Positions 21,533 to 33,727 of a DNA stretch of 64,000 bases are shown here, piece after piece. The first letter of the stretch is position 1; each line of letters opens with the position of its first letter. The notes under the pieces are model-generated. The model saw only the letters and a list, made by a program, of their open reading frames with translations, was not told the DNA's origin and did not search any database. Source of the stretch: Russula earlei (taxonomy: Eukaryota; Basidiomycota; Agaricomycetes; Russulales; Russulaceae). Position numbers and translations under genes: made by a program. The stretch is taken from positions 62,001 to 126,000 of the forward strand of contig JAGFNK010000002.1 in the NCBI GenBank assembly GCA_025769875.1, read 5' to 3'.

Positions 21533-24500
21533 TCATGGATCGCGATGAACCGGGCAGCTGTTACCGCGCTGAAGCCATGAGGACAAACACGCTGCAGTAA
21601 AATCAGAAAATGAGTGGCCGACAAGTTAGAGCTTGGTGCTTTGCTTGCCTTTGTGAAAACTACAGAAGCAGCTCAAACGCGCAACCCAGGAACCTTCCAC
21701 AAATTCTTCGAAACAAATGACACCTGGATCCAAGATATGAGCTGAGCTGACCCACAAGTATGCCCCCTATCTCTTACATTCGATCCCAATTAGGGTACTT
21801 TCTCCAGGAAGTTGATATACCAGATATTTGGCAGATTGCGGAGAATGGCCCCTGCTGCCATCCAAGCAACTCCTAACGTGTGCTTCTTGACTCGCAGCTG
21901 GGCCAAGCTCTGCTAGAGTCTGACTACAGACAGGGCATCTGAAACTCAAGTATTAATGGGGCAGAGGGAGGAGTCTAGTCGCTTGTTTAAAGGTGGAAGT
22001 GCTTACTCTGCAAGATCGCTTAGCTGCGAGTTTGTCTCTCTCGACGAATTGGGGACCGAGAGCCTCGCGTGGTCGACGAAAATCCTCTCCATTGATGCCA
22101 CGCCACTGTCGCGGAATCGACTAGGCGCGGGAACACTCACTGCATCGTAGCATGCTTGACAGACTCGTTGAGAGGACGTCGATGCAGAAGACTCAGGAGC
22201 GGTAGGGTCCTGGACAATCTCAGATGGGTCCAGTGGAACCCTATGCGATGAGCAGCGGTCGCAGAAAATGCGTCCGCAACGACGACAATGCTATGACTTT
22301 CATCAGGTTTCGGAGGTGACAGATGTCTTACAACTCACATGCTGGTGTCAGCATTGATAGTCAGTCTTGCGAATGAAGGGAAATTTTCCGAACGTACCCG
22401 ACGGAGCAAGAAACTGAAACGACGTTGGCAATCGCGGCAATTCTGAACATGATGATCTCTCTCCCATCGCGCATGTATCTCATGTGGAGAAGGAGGGGTG
22501 TATTTTGGCGCAACCACCTTTTGTGGGGCTTCGTGAGTAGGGACTCTGAACTCGGGAGCTTGGGATAGGTGAGGTGTAAGATCCGGGGGCGTGCGGGTTG
22601 TAGGCTGCCGACTATGGGAATCTGTCGAACAGGGGTTGCACGGTTGAAGTATGCAATGCACGCTGCAGTGACTTACGAGTGCTAGGATAGTGAAACTCTT
22701 CGTCGTCGTCATCGTCTTCCTCAATATGGTCGTCGTCTATGTATGGCAGCACTTAGCGTGGTACGATGTAGATTGAAAACCAGTACCTCCTGTGTTGAGA
22801 AGCAAACCCTGCGTGCTGGCTGCCAACCGTCGCCTCTCAAGTTCTCTGCTATATGCATTTAATAAAACCTCTGCCTGAGTCGTACGCTCCACATCGTCGT
22901 CGCCTAGATAGGTCGCTTTAACTTGTTTAGAGCCAGAAAGGCGACTGCATTCGAGCGTACCTAGAAGGCCCTGCCTCAACTCCGTTGTGGCACGCTCAAG
23001 CTTTGCTATAGCCCTGCGAGCTTCAATTGCCGAGTTCAATTGATCAACGATTTCAGAATCTCCGATCTGCGAGCCCGCGAGATATCGGGCGCGCGCAACA
23101 TAGTCCTGGGCCGAGGCAAGAGGGTTACTGGGCACCACCGAGAGTTCTTGACCGTCAGTATCCTCAAGGCTATTGATGGTATCCTCAAAAGGCACCATCG
23201 TACCATCATGGAGCCAATGATGGTACTCTCCATCAGGAGCAAGGAAAGGCAAGGGCGGAATGTCCAGACGCCGCCTCATCACGCGAACCCAGCGCCTTCT
23301 GCGAACCCAAGAGTGGGCAGAGATCGAACCGGGACGAGAACGTGAGCTGCCACTAACTCCTGATGCGCTGAGTGCGGCCACTGCGGAACCCCCTGCCAAT
23401 AAACGCTCAAGTCGAGGGGGTGGTTTAGGCGTCCACTGGTCGTCAGGGTCATCGAATAACTGGGCATACTGCCATCCTGTTTCAGCATCGACCTCAGGAA
23501 GGGTCACGTCTAACGTCCAATCAGAGCTGATGGGAAATATTAGTGGCGGAATAAAGGTGATCTTGAAGAGACACTGACAGCCAGAAGTGGCTTCTCTCGA
23601 CACCACTGTGGACATTGTTAGCACCCAGGTTCGGGAGTTTGAATGGCTCCTCTCTTAATGGTAGAAGCATCGCGCTCCTCCAAGCAGGAACAAGCTTCTT
23701 TCCCGTCGCCTCCTCTGGCTGGAACAATTTTAGTTCAAACGGTGACCGGCGTCCACCCTTCCCTAAACCAGACGAGGAAAACCTTGGTCGCCCACCGGAA
23801 ACAGCCAACGTCTTTAGCCGAGTATCGAGCCGTTGATTCTCGTATAGAATAAGGGGAACTGAGGTATGCACGGCCAAAGGGTTATAAGCGATGGACGAGT
23901 GTCGCCACTGTTCCGCTTCGTATCTCGACAGGACCTACGAGAAACCGTCACTAGATAGCGGGAAGATAACTGAACCGGTTCCTACTTCACAAATCCACAC
24001 TTCAAATACGGCAGCTGACGCATCGTACGCAGTTTCGCCCCAATTGTTTCGAACGAGTGGGTTTGCGGACTGCTTCGTCAAGAGGTAACGCACAATGGGA
24101 AGGTGACCCTTGGAGGCGGCGTTCACTAGCACATTGTCAGTGCAAGGACGATACAGAAGCCTGCCCATCACTCACTGAGAGGAGTCCATCCCCCTTTGCT
24201 GCGTGTATCCACGCCATGTACACCGTTGATTGGCGCGGCTGCACCGCCTTGTTCACACAGCCACCGGACAATGTCCAGATAACCCTGTTTTGAGTGAGAT
24301 TTGAGAGGATGGAAAAACCAGTAGTATTATTCCATGCCTTGGAACATGCGTTATGCAAAGCCGTCCAACCGTCAGCGTCTTTTGCATGGATTTCTGCACC
24401 CTTTGAGACCAAAAACTTGACGATTTCCAATCGACCTTGCAAAGCCGCTTTATGTAGGGAAGTCTAGAGAACATTAGTAATGGTGAAGAGTGAACGCCAC

Positions 24501-25247
24501 CGCTATATACCTCTCCTTCCCTATCCTCTAAATCAATGATGGCCCCGCAGCCCTCGACTACTATATGTGTTTCATTAGGAACTGTGTGGATCGAGAAATT
24601 AACCAGCCTTACGCCATTTCACGATATCAAAATAACCCCGGCTAGCAGCAGCATGCAATGCTGTCAATCCAGTACGCGAAGATGCACCATTAACCAGGGA
24701 AAACGGTTCGACGTTGCCTGTCTGTAAAGCATTCCGTATAATTCTCTGTAGTAGGGGCAAATCTCCAGATGAAGCGGCAGCATAAAGTGCTTCAAGCTGA
24801 GCCGGGGACGCGTGAGGTTGTGCCGGAGGCGAGGGGTCTGAGTCTGCAGAGGGACGAGAAGGCGATGTCTCATGCAGGGCTTCATTTGATGAAGGGTACT
24901 TCGGTCAAATCTGAAGAGTCGGGAGGAACGGCTGATTGGCTCTCAGAAGGAGACGGGGTAGACGTAATTTCTTCAGAAGGTTTCGGAAGGAACAGCGCTC
25001 GAAGCTGCACCATCATCCTCGATACCGGGATAGACGAATTCCTCTTCCTCCTCGTTATTTTCGTGACTAGATTGGGAGCCTTCCTGCAAGTCTGCAGGGT
25101 ACGCGAAAGAACCCGAGTCGCTACTCGCTGTCCTAGATGTCGTCGTGTGGATGGGATGAGTGAATCACCACGCAGCTGTAGAGGGGGTGAACAAGACACG
25201 TACTCCTCGATTGTTCCGAGGAGAGTTCTATCGTCCGTATCCGTCAT
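21533..25247 (-). CDS. ANK-DysF-FYVE-RING protein, candidate membrane-associated E3 ubiquitin ligase
   Basis: The start at 25247 (MTDTDDRTLLGTIEEY) opens an acidic N-terminus. Ankyrin repeats follow (about 24790-23940: QLEALYAAASSGDLPLL, TGLTALHAAASRGYFDIVKW, TSLHKAALQGRLEIVKFLVS, DGWTALHNACSKGYLDIVRW, NAASKGHLPIVRYLL). A peroxin/ferlin (DysF) region follows at about 23870-23260 (LYENQR, then SDWTLD, GWQYAQLFDD and WVRRRRWVRV). Then a FYVE zinc finger (22480-22150: WERDHHVQNCRDCQ, HCRRCGRIFCDRCSSHRVPL, RVCQACYD), which binds PI3P. A C2HC knuckle (CPVCSQTL...EAHVRSC, 21940-21860) precedes a C-terminal RING-like domain split by two introns (VICFEEFVEGSWVARLSCFC; CLSSWLQRGNSCPVH), TGA at 21535-21533. 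The last RING ligand pair is CPxH, not CPxC. The layout suggests a ligase acting on PI3P-bearing endosomal membranes. About 14 introns. Confidence 0.85.
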
Positions 25248-25569
25248 ACTACGGATGAAGACTCCCTCAAACAAAAGATAAAGGACAGGTTGCGGTCGCG
25301 GTCACAGTCGCGGTCGCGCGCTAATGAACCAAAGCTGGTGCTGACAGATTTGCTTACACGTGATGCGATGATAGCCGAGGACCGCGAATGTCCGACGGAC
25401 TCGACTGGTTTTGATTGATTGATTGAGACGTCGGGAGAGTAACGCCTTGCGCTGAGTGGAATCAAACTTTTCATGCCCACTGTCCTATCAGCCATAACCA
25501 GGAAATCATTGAGTCGACCTCTCGCCCCTCTCTATTCACAAATGTCCCAAGCTCACAGCGGTGTTGCGA
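25248..25569. promoter_or_regulatory. Divergent intergenic region with CGGTCR repeats
   Basis: 322 bp between the start codons of the FYVE-RING gene and the aminotransferase. At 25291-25320 a GC-rich imperfect tandem of hexamers CGGTCG/CGGTCA is visible. Function unknown; it may be part of a shared promoter or of the 5' UTR. Confidence 0.4.
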
Positions 25570-27313
25570 ATGAACCGCAGGGGTATCATTAACCGCAAAC
25601 CCGTCGTGATACCCTTCTCCTCTCGCCTCCGCGAGGGGCGCGCCCTAGCCCAAGATGTGTGGTCTATCTTCAAGTATATCTCGGTCATTGTCCTTTGTTT
25701 GCCTTTTTGACACTCTGTAGCGCGGCAAACCTTCCACCAGATTGCCTGAACCTCGGCCAGGGTTATATGAATTTTGCGCCGCCTAAGTGGATCACAGCTG
25801 CTGCCGAAGATGCCCTTAATACCGTGGGACCGAACCACTACTCCCATCCCAAGGGGCGTCCCCGTCTGCGCAATGCAATCAAGCAGTTCTATGGCCCCCA
25901 GCTCAACAGGGATCTAGATGTTGAATCCGAGATCCTTGTTACAAGCGGGGCCAACGAGGGCAAGTGTTTTTCTGCATCTCTTTGGCACTGAACTTCTCTT
26001 ACCGGCCAAGACATGTAGGACAATACTCTGTCTTTACGGCTTTTCTGGAGCATGGTGATGAAGTTATTATGTTCGAGCCATTCTTCGATCAGTATCTGCC
26101 GTCCGTCACATTCAACGGTGGAAAGCCTGTATATATCCCCTTGCATCCCCCCTCTCATGACATTCCAAAGCCGACCAGTAATGATTGGACCATCGATTTT
26201 GAAGAATTACGGTCAGTCTCTCGTCCTCTCGCTCGTTTTCCTGTGTCCTCGATGCTGGATGTGTCCTCGCAGAGCCGCTATCACACCCCGTACCAAAATG
26301 ATCATAGTCAACACCCCTCACAACCCTGTCGGGAAAGTTTTCACCCGTGCGGAGCTGGAGAAGATTGCCGCCCTTGCGGAGGAGTTCAATCTTCTGGTCA
26401 TGTCAGACGAAGTGGTACACTCGGAATTGTCCCACCATTTCGTACACCCGCTCAACAACAATTTTTGTTTCAACAGTACGACTGCCTGGTCTTCGACAAC
26501 AAGGAACACGTTCGCATCGCTACACTTCCTGGGATGTGGGAACGGACGGTCACCGTTGGATCCGCTGGAAGCGAGTTCTTCTTGTTTGTCCTGGATAGCC
26601 CTGTCTCACCCCCGACCTAGAATCTTTCGCCGCTACTGGGTGGAGAGTGGGCTGGTTGATTGGTCCCGCCTCGATCATAACCCCGACCCTTGCGGCCAGT
26701 ACCCGGATCATATTTTGCACGAATTCTCCTCTTCAGGAAGCTGCCGCTGCTGGACTTGAGCAGGCGCCCCTTCGCCGATTTTTCGAAACTCAGTTGAAGG
26801 AGTACCAGGAGAGACGTGACGTCTTTGTCAACGCCTTTGACCGACTCGGAGTAACCTACACACTGCCAGAGGGGACCTACTTCGTCTTGATGGTCTGTCC
26901 TATGTTCTGCTGGTTCATGACCAACCCTGATCATATGCTTCTCCCGCAGGATTCATCCAGTGTCAAATTCCCCGATGATTACCCCTTTCCAAAAAGCGTC
27001 TTGGGAAGGGGCCGCGATTTCAGGTGTGTGTCTGCGCTGGGGCATTGATGTCTGGGGTCCGCGGCTGATTTTTGATTAGGGCATGCTGGTTCATTGCGAT
27101 GGAGATCGGAGTCTCTTCGATCCCTGTGAGCGAGGTACGCACACATGGTCTTCCCGCTCGGTTTGTGTTTCTTCGCTCATTCGTTCCCAGTTCTATTGCG
27201 AAGAGCACGTGTCTATTGGAGAAAACTACATTCGCTTTTCATTCTGCAAGGATCTAGACACCCTGAGGGCAGCCGGAGAGCGCTTGCAAAACCTTAAGAA
27301 GTACTTGGTATAG
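25570..27313 (+). CDS. BNA3: Kynurenine-oxoglutarate transaminase-like class I/II aminotransferase
   Basis: PLP enzyme expected to turn kynurenine into kynurenic acid and to act on related amino acids. The ATG at 25570 gives MNRRGIINRKPVVIPFSSRL. Exons read NLPPDCLNLGQGYMNFAPPK, NHYSHPKGRPRLRNAIKQFY, VTSGANEG, FLEHGDEVIMFEPFFDQYLP, IIVNTPHNPVGKVFTRAELE (cofactor-binding NPHNPVG type) and LLVMSDEV. The lysine motif GSAGKSFAATGWRVGWLIGP is only restored if the intron 26571-26620 uses a GC donor; this intron splits the lysine codon. The C-terminus reads NYIRFSFCKDLDTLRAAGER and ends NLKKYLV, TAG at 27311-27313. About seven introns. Full length for the KAT/BNA3 family (around 430 residues); no lesion seen. 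Confidence 0.9.
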
Positions 27314-27420
27314 AGATACAAGCTAGAGGAAGTGATTTCTTGTTGTCGCTAGACAAACTAGTGCGATCTTCAGAGTCCCGATTGGTGTTGTATAGAATAC
27401 AGTATGCAATTCTAGCCCTG

Positions 27421-30400
27421 CTAAGAAGCCGCAGTCGTACCAACGTTGGCGGACGGGTCACCCTGGCTATCATTTACAATCGATTCCTCCAAATCATCCA
27501 CAATTCTCGAAAGGCACTCGTCTCGAGTTCCCTTGTTCTCGTAATAAGTGGGGATTGGAAGCAGCGCGTCGCGCCAGGAAGGTCCAAGACAGCGCTTGAA
27601 CTCCCTCCTGCTTGTTTCTAATGTGTCCCCGGTCCCGATGACGCTTGTACCACTGCCGCAGCTGATCCGACCCCAAGAGCTGGGACTCCAGCGGAAGCCC
27701 GCCTTCCAGAAACCGCATATACGTGTCCTTTATCCTCCGCTTGGCAAAACAGGTGGAAATGGCCCATGTCTCCGTGGCGTACCGCGCGCCCTTGCATCTG
27801 GACGAGTTCCTCGAGGGTATAGTTGCGCAGCTGGCGCCTCGCCCCGTCGTCCTGAACGGTGATATACTGCGTGCCCATCACCACCACCGCGGCCGCGCGG
27901 ACGGGGAGCGTCCAACAGGCTTCCCGGGCCACGACGAGCACTCGGACGATACCCTCGGCGTACAGCTCCATGACTGTCGCACGATCCTGCTTAGGCAGGC
28001 CGGAGTGGAAAAGGCCGATGCCCTTCGAAACAAAATTGGACAGGCCGCCGACGTCGTCGCGCAGCCTGCGGATGTATGGCTGGAGGAACTCCGGAGACAC
28101 GTCAGAAGGGAGGTATCCGGTCTCCGCGCCGGTTTCGAGGGTACGGTTGACGATGAGGTCCTGCGCGATGTAAGCGCATTGAGTCCGCGATGGTACAAAT
28201 ATGATGGCGGGACCGGGGCCGACGGAAAGAATGGCAGGCCGATGCGGGCTTAGCCATGGCCTTGAACAAGGCCGCAGAGTGGGGGAATCGCGAATGTGTG
28301 AGCGACGACTCTTAGCGACTGATCCCGGTCGCTGGGCCTGAAGGCGTGGAAGGCGGATGGGGCTACGTCTAGCCACGTGGCTAGGTCCGTCGCGTCGTTC
28401 AGTGAAGCAGAGAAGCCCACGACACGAGTCGGCTGAGTTTGGATAACGCGGCGAAGGGAGGTCACAACGAGCTCATAATACGGGTCCAAATGCTCGAGGT
28501 TCTCGAGAATCACCAGTTCTAGTCCGGGGTAGAATTGATCCAAGTCCTTTTCCTCGGAGAGCGCAGGCCAGAAGATGGGCTGAGGTGGTTAGTCGTATCT
28601 CTTTCCTTCTTGTCGGTGCGAGCACACTCGAGCCCGTAACAAAGTTCATGGGAAAGCCCATAATTGTAAGCATCCCACGTAAGTTCGACATCCATTCTAT
28701 GACGATGCTGTGTCGTGGCGCGATGATTAGAACATATCCCGGCTTTGCCATGCGAACTAGCATCTCGCTGTTCAAAGGTTCAATCAGCACCAGATAGAAT
28801 GCGATTGGGGTTCGCCTCACCAAGCTAAGATGTGCCCCAAAGTGGACTTGCCGGAACCATTGGGCGCACAGACAAGAGCGTTGTTCGCCGTGTTCACTGT
28901 GCTCCAGAAAACCTGCGTCTGGATTGCATTAAGATTGCGTAGTTTTGCAGCAAAGAGCTCCCCGAGAATGTTATTCTGTAAAACAGAAACTGAGAGGAAC
29001 GGAAGATTGAGACGTGGCGTGTGACCGTTCGACGAAGTAGGCATGACTAGATCGTCAAAAGAAACTGTAATTGCGTCTTCAGCACCCATCCACCTCTCAA
29101 AGACGTAGCGAATGGTCACGTAGGGTGGGATCTCCCCCTCTGGAATCGAAATCAGAAATTCCACGCTCAATGCCTCGATCGATTGTCGGAGAAGCAGATA
29201 GGAAAGCTGTAGGATCACTCCCTCTTCGTGATCTTCGACCCAGAGCCAGAATGGTTCAACTGAATCATGCTTGGAACTCCATGAGAATGCACCACGAACG
29301 TGGGCTTCAATTTTCAGAACATCGGATCCAAGAGGGCGCAAAGAATAGGAGACATGGAGAACAGGGAATTGTTGAGCAGCTGAAAGAATAGCTTGTCCAT
29401 GAATTAGGTTAAGATGAACCAGGTTTCCGAGCTCGGTTGGTGACATCCGCACAAGGTCTGAGACAGAGTAATCATCGGCATATTCCTCTAGTCCATAGAA
29501 TACATCCTGCTTGAGGTTGAACTGCTTGAGCGGGTGGTCAGATGGCCAAATACGCTTCTCGATGGCCTTGCTCATTCCCATCAGTACTGCACTTGTGCTA
29601 GCCCATTTCTTGCTGATAACTATCTCAAGAAGGGCACGAACGATGCGTCCGGCGTTCTGAGCGACGTATTGCATATCCGACACTAAAGCGAAGTCCTCCA
29701 CAGGAAACCAAGAAATATAGCCCTGGAGCAATATGTTGACTTTGCCTTTTCGGGTGAACAATACCTCTGGCTCATCGGCAGTCCTTTCGGACTTGTTTCG
29801 AGAATTCTCTCCACTTGTATGGACCTTGCCTGAACTGTTCTCAAACGCATTCTATGAGGAAGGAAGTCAGACCTGGCACTTACACTATCTTTCTACTTAC
29901 CTCTACGTCATATGGTACTTGCTCAAGCAGCGAAGCTAGTTCCTTTGTCTCGTTGTCCCGAACTTGGATCTGATCAAACTGTAGACCATTTAAAGGGGTC
30001 GTACAAGTAACGATGTATGCTTTCGGTTGAAGTCACTTACCTCAGTGCTGAGACTGATCAAGGAAAGAACGCCTTCTTCCGTCATGTAAGGTCCAAGTTC
30101 CTTGTTGAAGATCTCGATAGACCTGTGATGGATGTAATACTTCGCCGCGCTTCTTCCGAGATCGGTGATAGTAAAGGAGCCACTGTCTTTAACATAATTT
30201 ATCATCCGAGCTTCCACAAGACTATTTGCTGCGGCGAGAACTAGCTGGTGTCGCTTGCTGTTTAGCGAAGGATCATCCAGCACGTCGTCATAAGATATCC
30301 CTTCATGCTACTATAAGAGTTGTGATGGTCGTCTCAGATCGGCAACTCACCATACATCAAGGGAGTTTTCTGCATCCGTACGAAAAGATAGGTGTATCCG

Positions 30401-33400
30401 AGCCATCTAACGGCATCCTGGACAGTTGCTACAGTGCCGAGATTGATTTCGGCGTTCATCGCATCAACCATGCCTTTGGTGAACCTCCGAACGACAACTT
30501 CAGCCATCGTTTTACTGAATGGTAGAACACACACTTTGACTCAATAGGATTCTACACGTATTGTCAGGCGAGAACATTGTCAAAATCAAGGCAGGATGCC
30601 CCTACCTGAGAGGTGACCGCATCCAAGTAATGCTGTAGTTTGTCTCCGGTCGTGCAGATGAAACCCTGCCCGCTTGTCTCCAAGCCCGGACGCCCAGCTC
30701 GACCAAATACCTGAAGAACATCGAGAACAGACAGATCCACAAATAAGCCCTTAGAGCTATCGTACACCTGAGTGCCCTTTATGATGACTATATACACAAG
30801 GGAGATGAGACCGTGCTTTCAGGCACAGCCAGGATCGCTGACCTGCGTGGGCCGGTAGGTTGACTCCCCATGCAAGCGTGGCAGTACAACATAAAACCTG
30901 GTTGGATTCAGAACACAGAGGAACGAGAATTAATGACATCTACCTTGATGGCTCTCGCGCTGAACAGCTTTTCCGTCAAGTTTCTATCTGCGCGCAGCAT
31001 CCCGGCATGGTGAATTCCAAAGCCATCATCGAACAATTGTTTCATCTCTCTGTTTCGGGAAGTGCTTATTTCATGACGAAATTGGCGGTAATTTGGGTGA
31101 TCTTGACAGCTGAACTCCGTCAGGATGTCGTCCTTAGCAGCCGCATCTCGGAGAGCTAATGCAGCCTTGACGGTTTCCTTCCTAGCATGAACAAACACCA
31201 TGACTTGATGTCCCGCTCGAACAAGCTCAGAGACCTTCTCGAAAGTCACGAGATCTAGGTTCATCTTTGACTGCGCGCCACTTGGCTTTCCCTTGACGCC
31301 GATGAAATGTTGTTGAAGCGGGACCGGTCTAAATGATGAATCGAAGTAGAACAATCCGGTTTGTCGTGAGACGCTAACGCCAGGTGAGCCTCATGATACT
31401 AACCAAGAGCTTCCCGAACCTTAGAAAATCTGCGACATCAATGTAATTCGGAAGCGTGGCACTCAACCCAACAATACGAATTACAGATTGACTTGATTCC
31501 ACCTAACAGCGGTCAAAACATCAGCGAAACGCGTTAAGATTCGACGACGCACCTGACGCAAAGTTCGCGCAACAATTGTTTCTATAACTGCACCACGTTC
31601 TTCGCTCAGGAGGTGGACCTCGTCAATGATCAACAGCTTCAACTTCTGCATTGGCAATTCCTTTCAAGACCATGTAGTTCGCAACAAAGATGTATGCATA
31701 CTGATGCAACATCCCCTTCACCAGCCGGTTTCCTGGTGACGACATCCCACTTCTCCGGCGTTGTCACAATTATTTGTGTTTCTGCTACCTCTGCTTTCGT
31801 CAATTGCATGTCACCGGTGAGTTCCCGGACACGGATTGCAAGCCATTGGAGTCGTTTGGCGAATTTTCTCACAATCTCAGCAGCCAACGCCTTCATGGGA
31901 GCCCTGAAACAAGTAAAGCAGTCAAATTTCTGGCCTTATTAAAGGTCGGACGTTTTACACATAAATGACCTTAAATGCATCTCTTCGGATAGAAGTGGCA
32001 ATGGATTGGGATGCGGAACGGGTGCGATGTTGGTCTAGCACTCGGAGAATAGTTAGCATGGCCACATCTGTTTTACCCTGACCAAGGAAAGTGAGAATGG
32101 TGCCGGCACCTGGCGTCAGGATGAGTGTCCACGCACTGCACCGGTCGGAGCTAGAGGTGCAAGTATCAATGATCCACGAACGGTCACACGAAGAGAGCCA
32201 TTATTACCACACACCAACATGTTCTCATTAGAGCCATAGGCAGTGGGGTAGATGATAGATTGCATTCTATTCAACGAGGAATACCCCTACCGTCATCCTC
32301 AATGAGTTTGAGCCTGTGTCATAAGTAGATCGGATGTACTGGGAACGAATTTCTAGCCAGATCATCAAGCTCGCCTACGGTGACGAGCGTTTCGGTGGTT
32401 CGTGGGGGGGTAGCCTTTGGAGGAGGAACGATAACTTCCTCATAGTACTAGTTCCCTGCTTAACATGGCACATAGACGATCGCGGAGTACAATATTTCAC
32501 GTACGTCCCGAACGTTCTGAGTGGTCCCCACTGGAAGAGTAAACTTTTTACCGGAATGCGAGAGAATATTTCCTTGAAAAGCCGCTGAACTATACACGTG
32601 TGGTAGGATTTCCGGGGTGGGCATCTGGTAGGATGAATGATGTAAGGCTGAGTGACGAAAGTGGGACAAATTACGAAACCGCCGGTCCCCCAAACAATGG
32701 TCGTTCTGCATTGCGCCGCAGAGACTCCTCCATCCGTTTTTTCGCGTCAATATGCGTAAGCCTGGCTCCACTATCTGGAATTAGAAAAAAAAAACAGGTA
32801 TTTCGTCAAGTTTGTGAGGGAGCGCGTATGGAAGACCTTACCAGGAGCACCATGTCGCCCGACGACCGCCGAGTCTTGAGGTTTCTTCAGAGCTGTTTCC
32901 AGCTTGTCAACGAACACATTAACGGACGCTCCCTGGGCCAGAAGAACCTCAGGTCGGATTCACCTCCGCCGCAATGAAGGACCTATTGTCGAGAATCTCG
33001 ACAATCATGTCCATGTCATCATAGCCCATCATGTCGAACAAATCTTCCGATATCGCCTCATTCGAAGCACGAGACGCGAGTGCCGCGTGTAAATGCGACA
33101 GGATGGCTTGTAATTTCGGCTCTCTATTGACCCGACGAAGATTTGGAGAGGGACGATCACACATGCGCGTCCGCGTACCGGTGATCAACAGTACACGTAC
33201 GAAAGTAGCCTGCTCATCAACTTGTCACGCGGCGCTGCCGTCGCATTCCACGCACGGTACAAGTCGAGCACCGTTTCCTGACACGAAGCTTCTTGATCTT
33301 CGGGTAGTTCAGACACAACTTCATTGCTACCTTGAGCAATTTTCCTTCGCATCAGACACCCTGCGGAGACGCCAAAGTGGGGACGTCACGATCAATACCT

Positions 33401-33568
33401 CTATCTGAGATCCTGAGACTGAGGACGAAGGGTAATTACGCCGGCATCAGTTTTGGAATAATACGCAACGCCGCGACGTCACCTTGTCCAACGCTCCAAT
33501 ACGCGATCGCCTGGATGATCCTGAGAAGGACTAATCAAACGTTCAATATGTTCGAGAAATCCGGGCAT
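27421..33568 (-). CDS. SLH1: Slh1/ASCC3-like Ski2-family RNA helicase with degenerate second cassette and apparent frameshift
   Basis: Helicase of the ribosome-quality-control trigger complex by family. In-frame Met at 33568 ([20 protein letters not shown]); a start at 33729 via a spliced MVLL exon is also possible. The N-terminal part ends in [11 protein letters not shown] and YEEVIVPPP, typical of Slh1. The first cassette is intact: CAPTGAGKTDVAM (split by introns), [44 protein letters not shown], then a winged helix and Sec63 unit ([15 protein letters not shown]). The second cassette is eroded: Walker [10 protein letters not shown], the DExH site reads ENLEH, the SAT site reads FSAS. The end lacks a second Sec63 unit. 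At 27550-27553 (GGGG) one extra base separates [13 protein letters not shown] from [19 protein letters not shown]; as written the frame stops at 27494, after the shift at 27421. Confidence 0.85.
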
Positions 33569-33727
33569 ATCACAGATTCTATCAGCCTGATCCTGAAGAA
33601 GGTCGTGCGATGAAGTGTGGAGGACGGGACAGGACAGACAGTACGAAGCGCGCAGGCCCGGTCCGGGAACTCACCTCCACTCCTCTGCCTCCTCCCACGG
33701 CAACCCGCAACGTCTACCAGAAGCACC

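Noticed and set aside
27421..33568. Assignment of the large helicase as BRR2
   Set aside because: The [12 protein letters not shown]-terminal block, CAPTGAGKTDVAM and [11 protein letters not shown] match Slh1/ASCC3 better than Brr2; the degenerate second cassette alone is not enough for Brr2.
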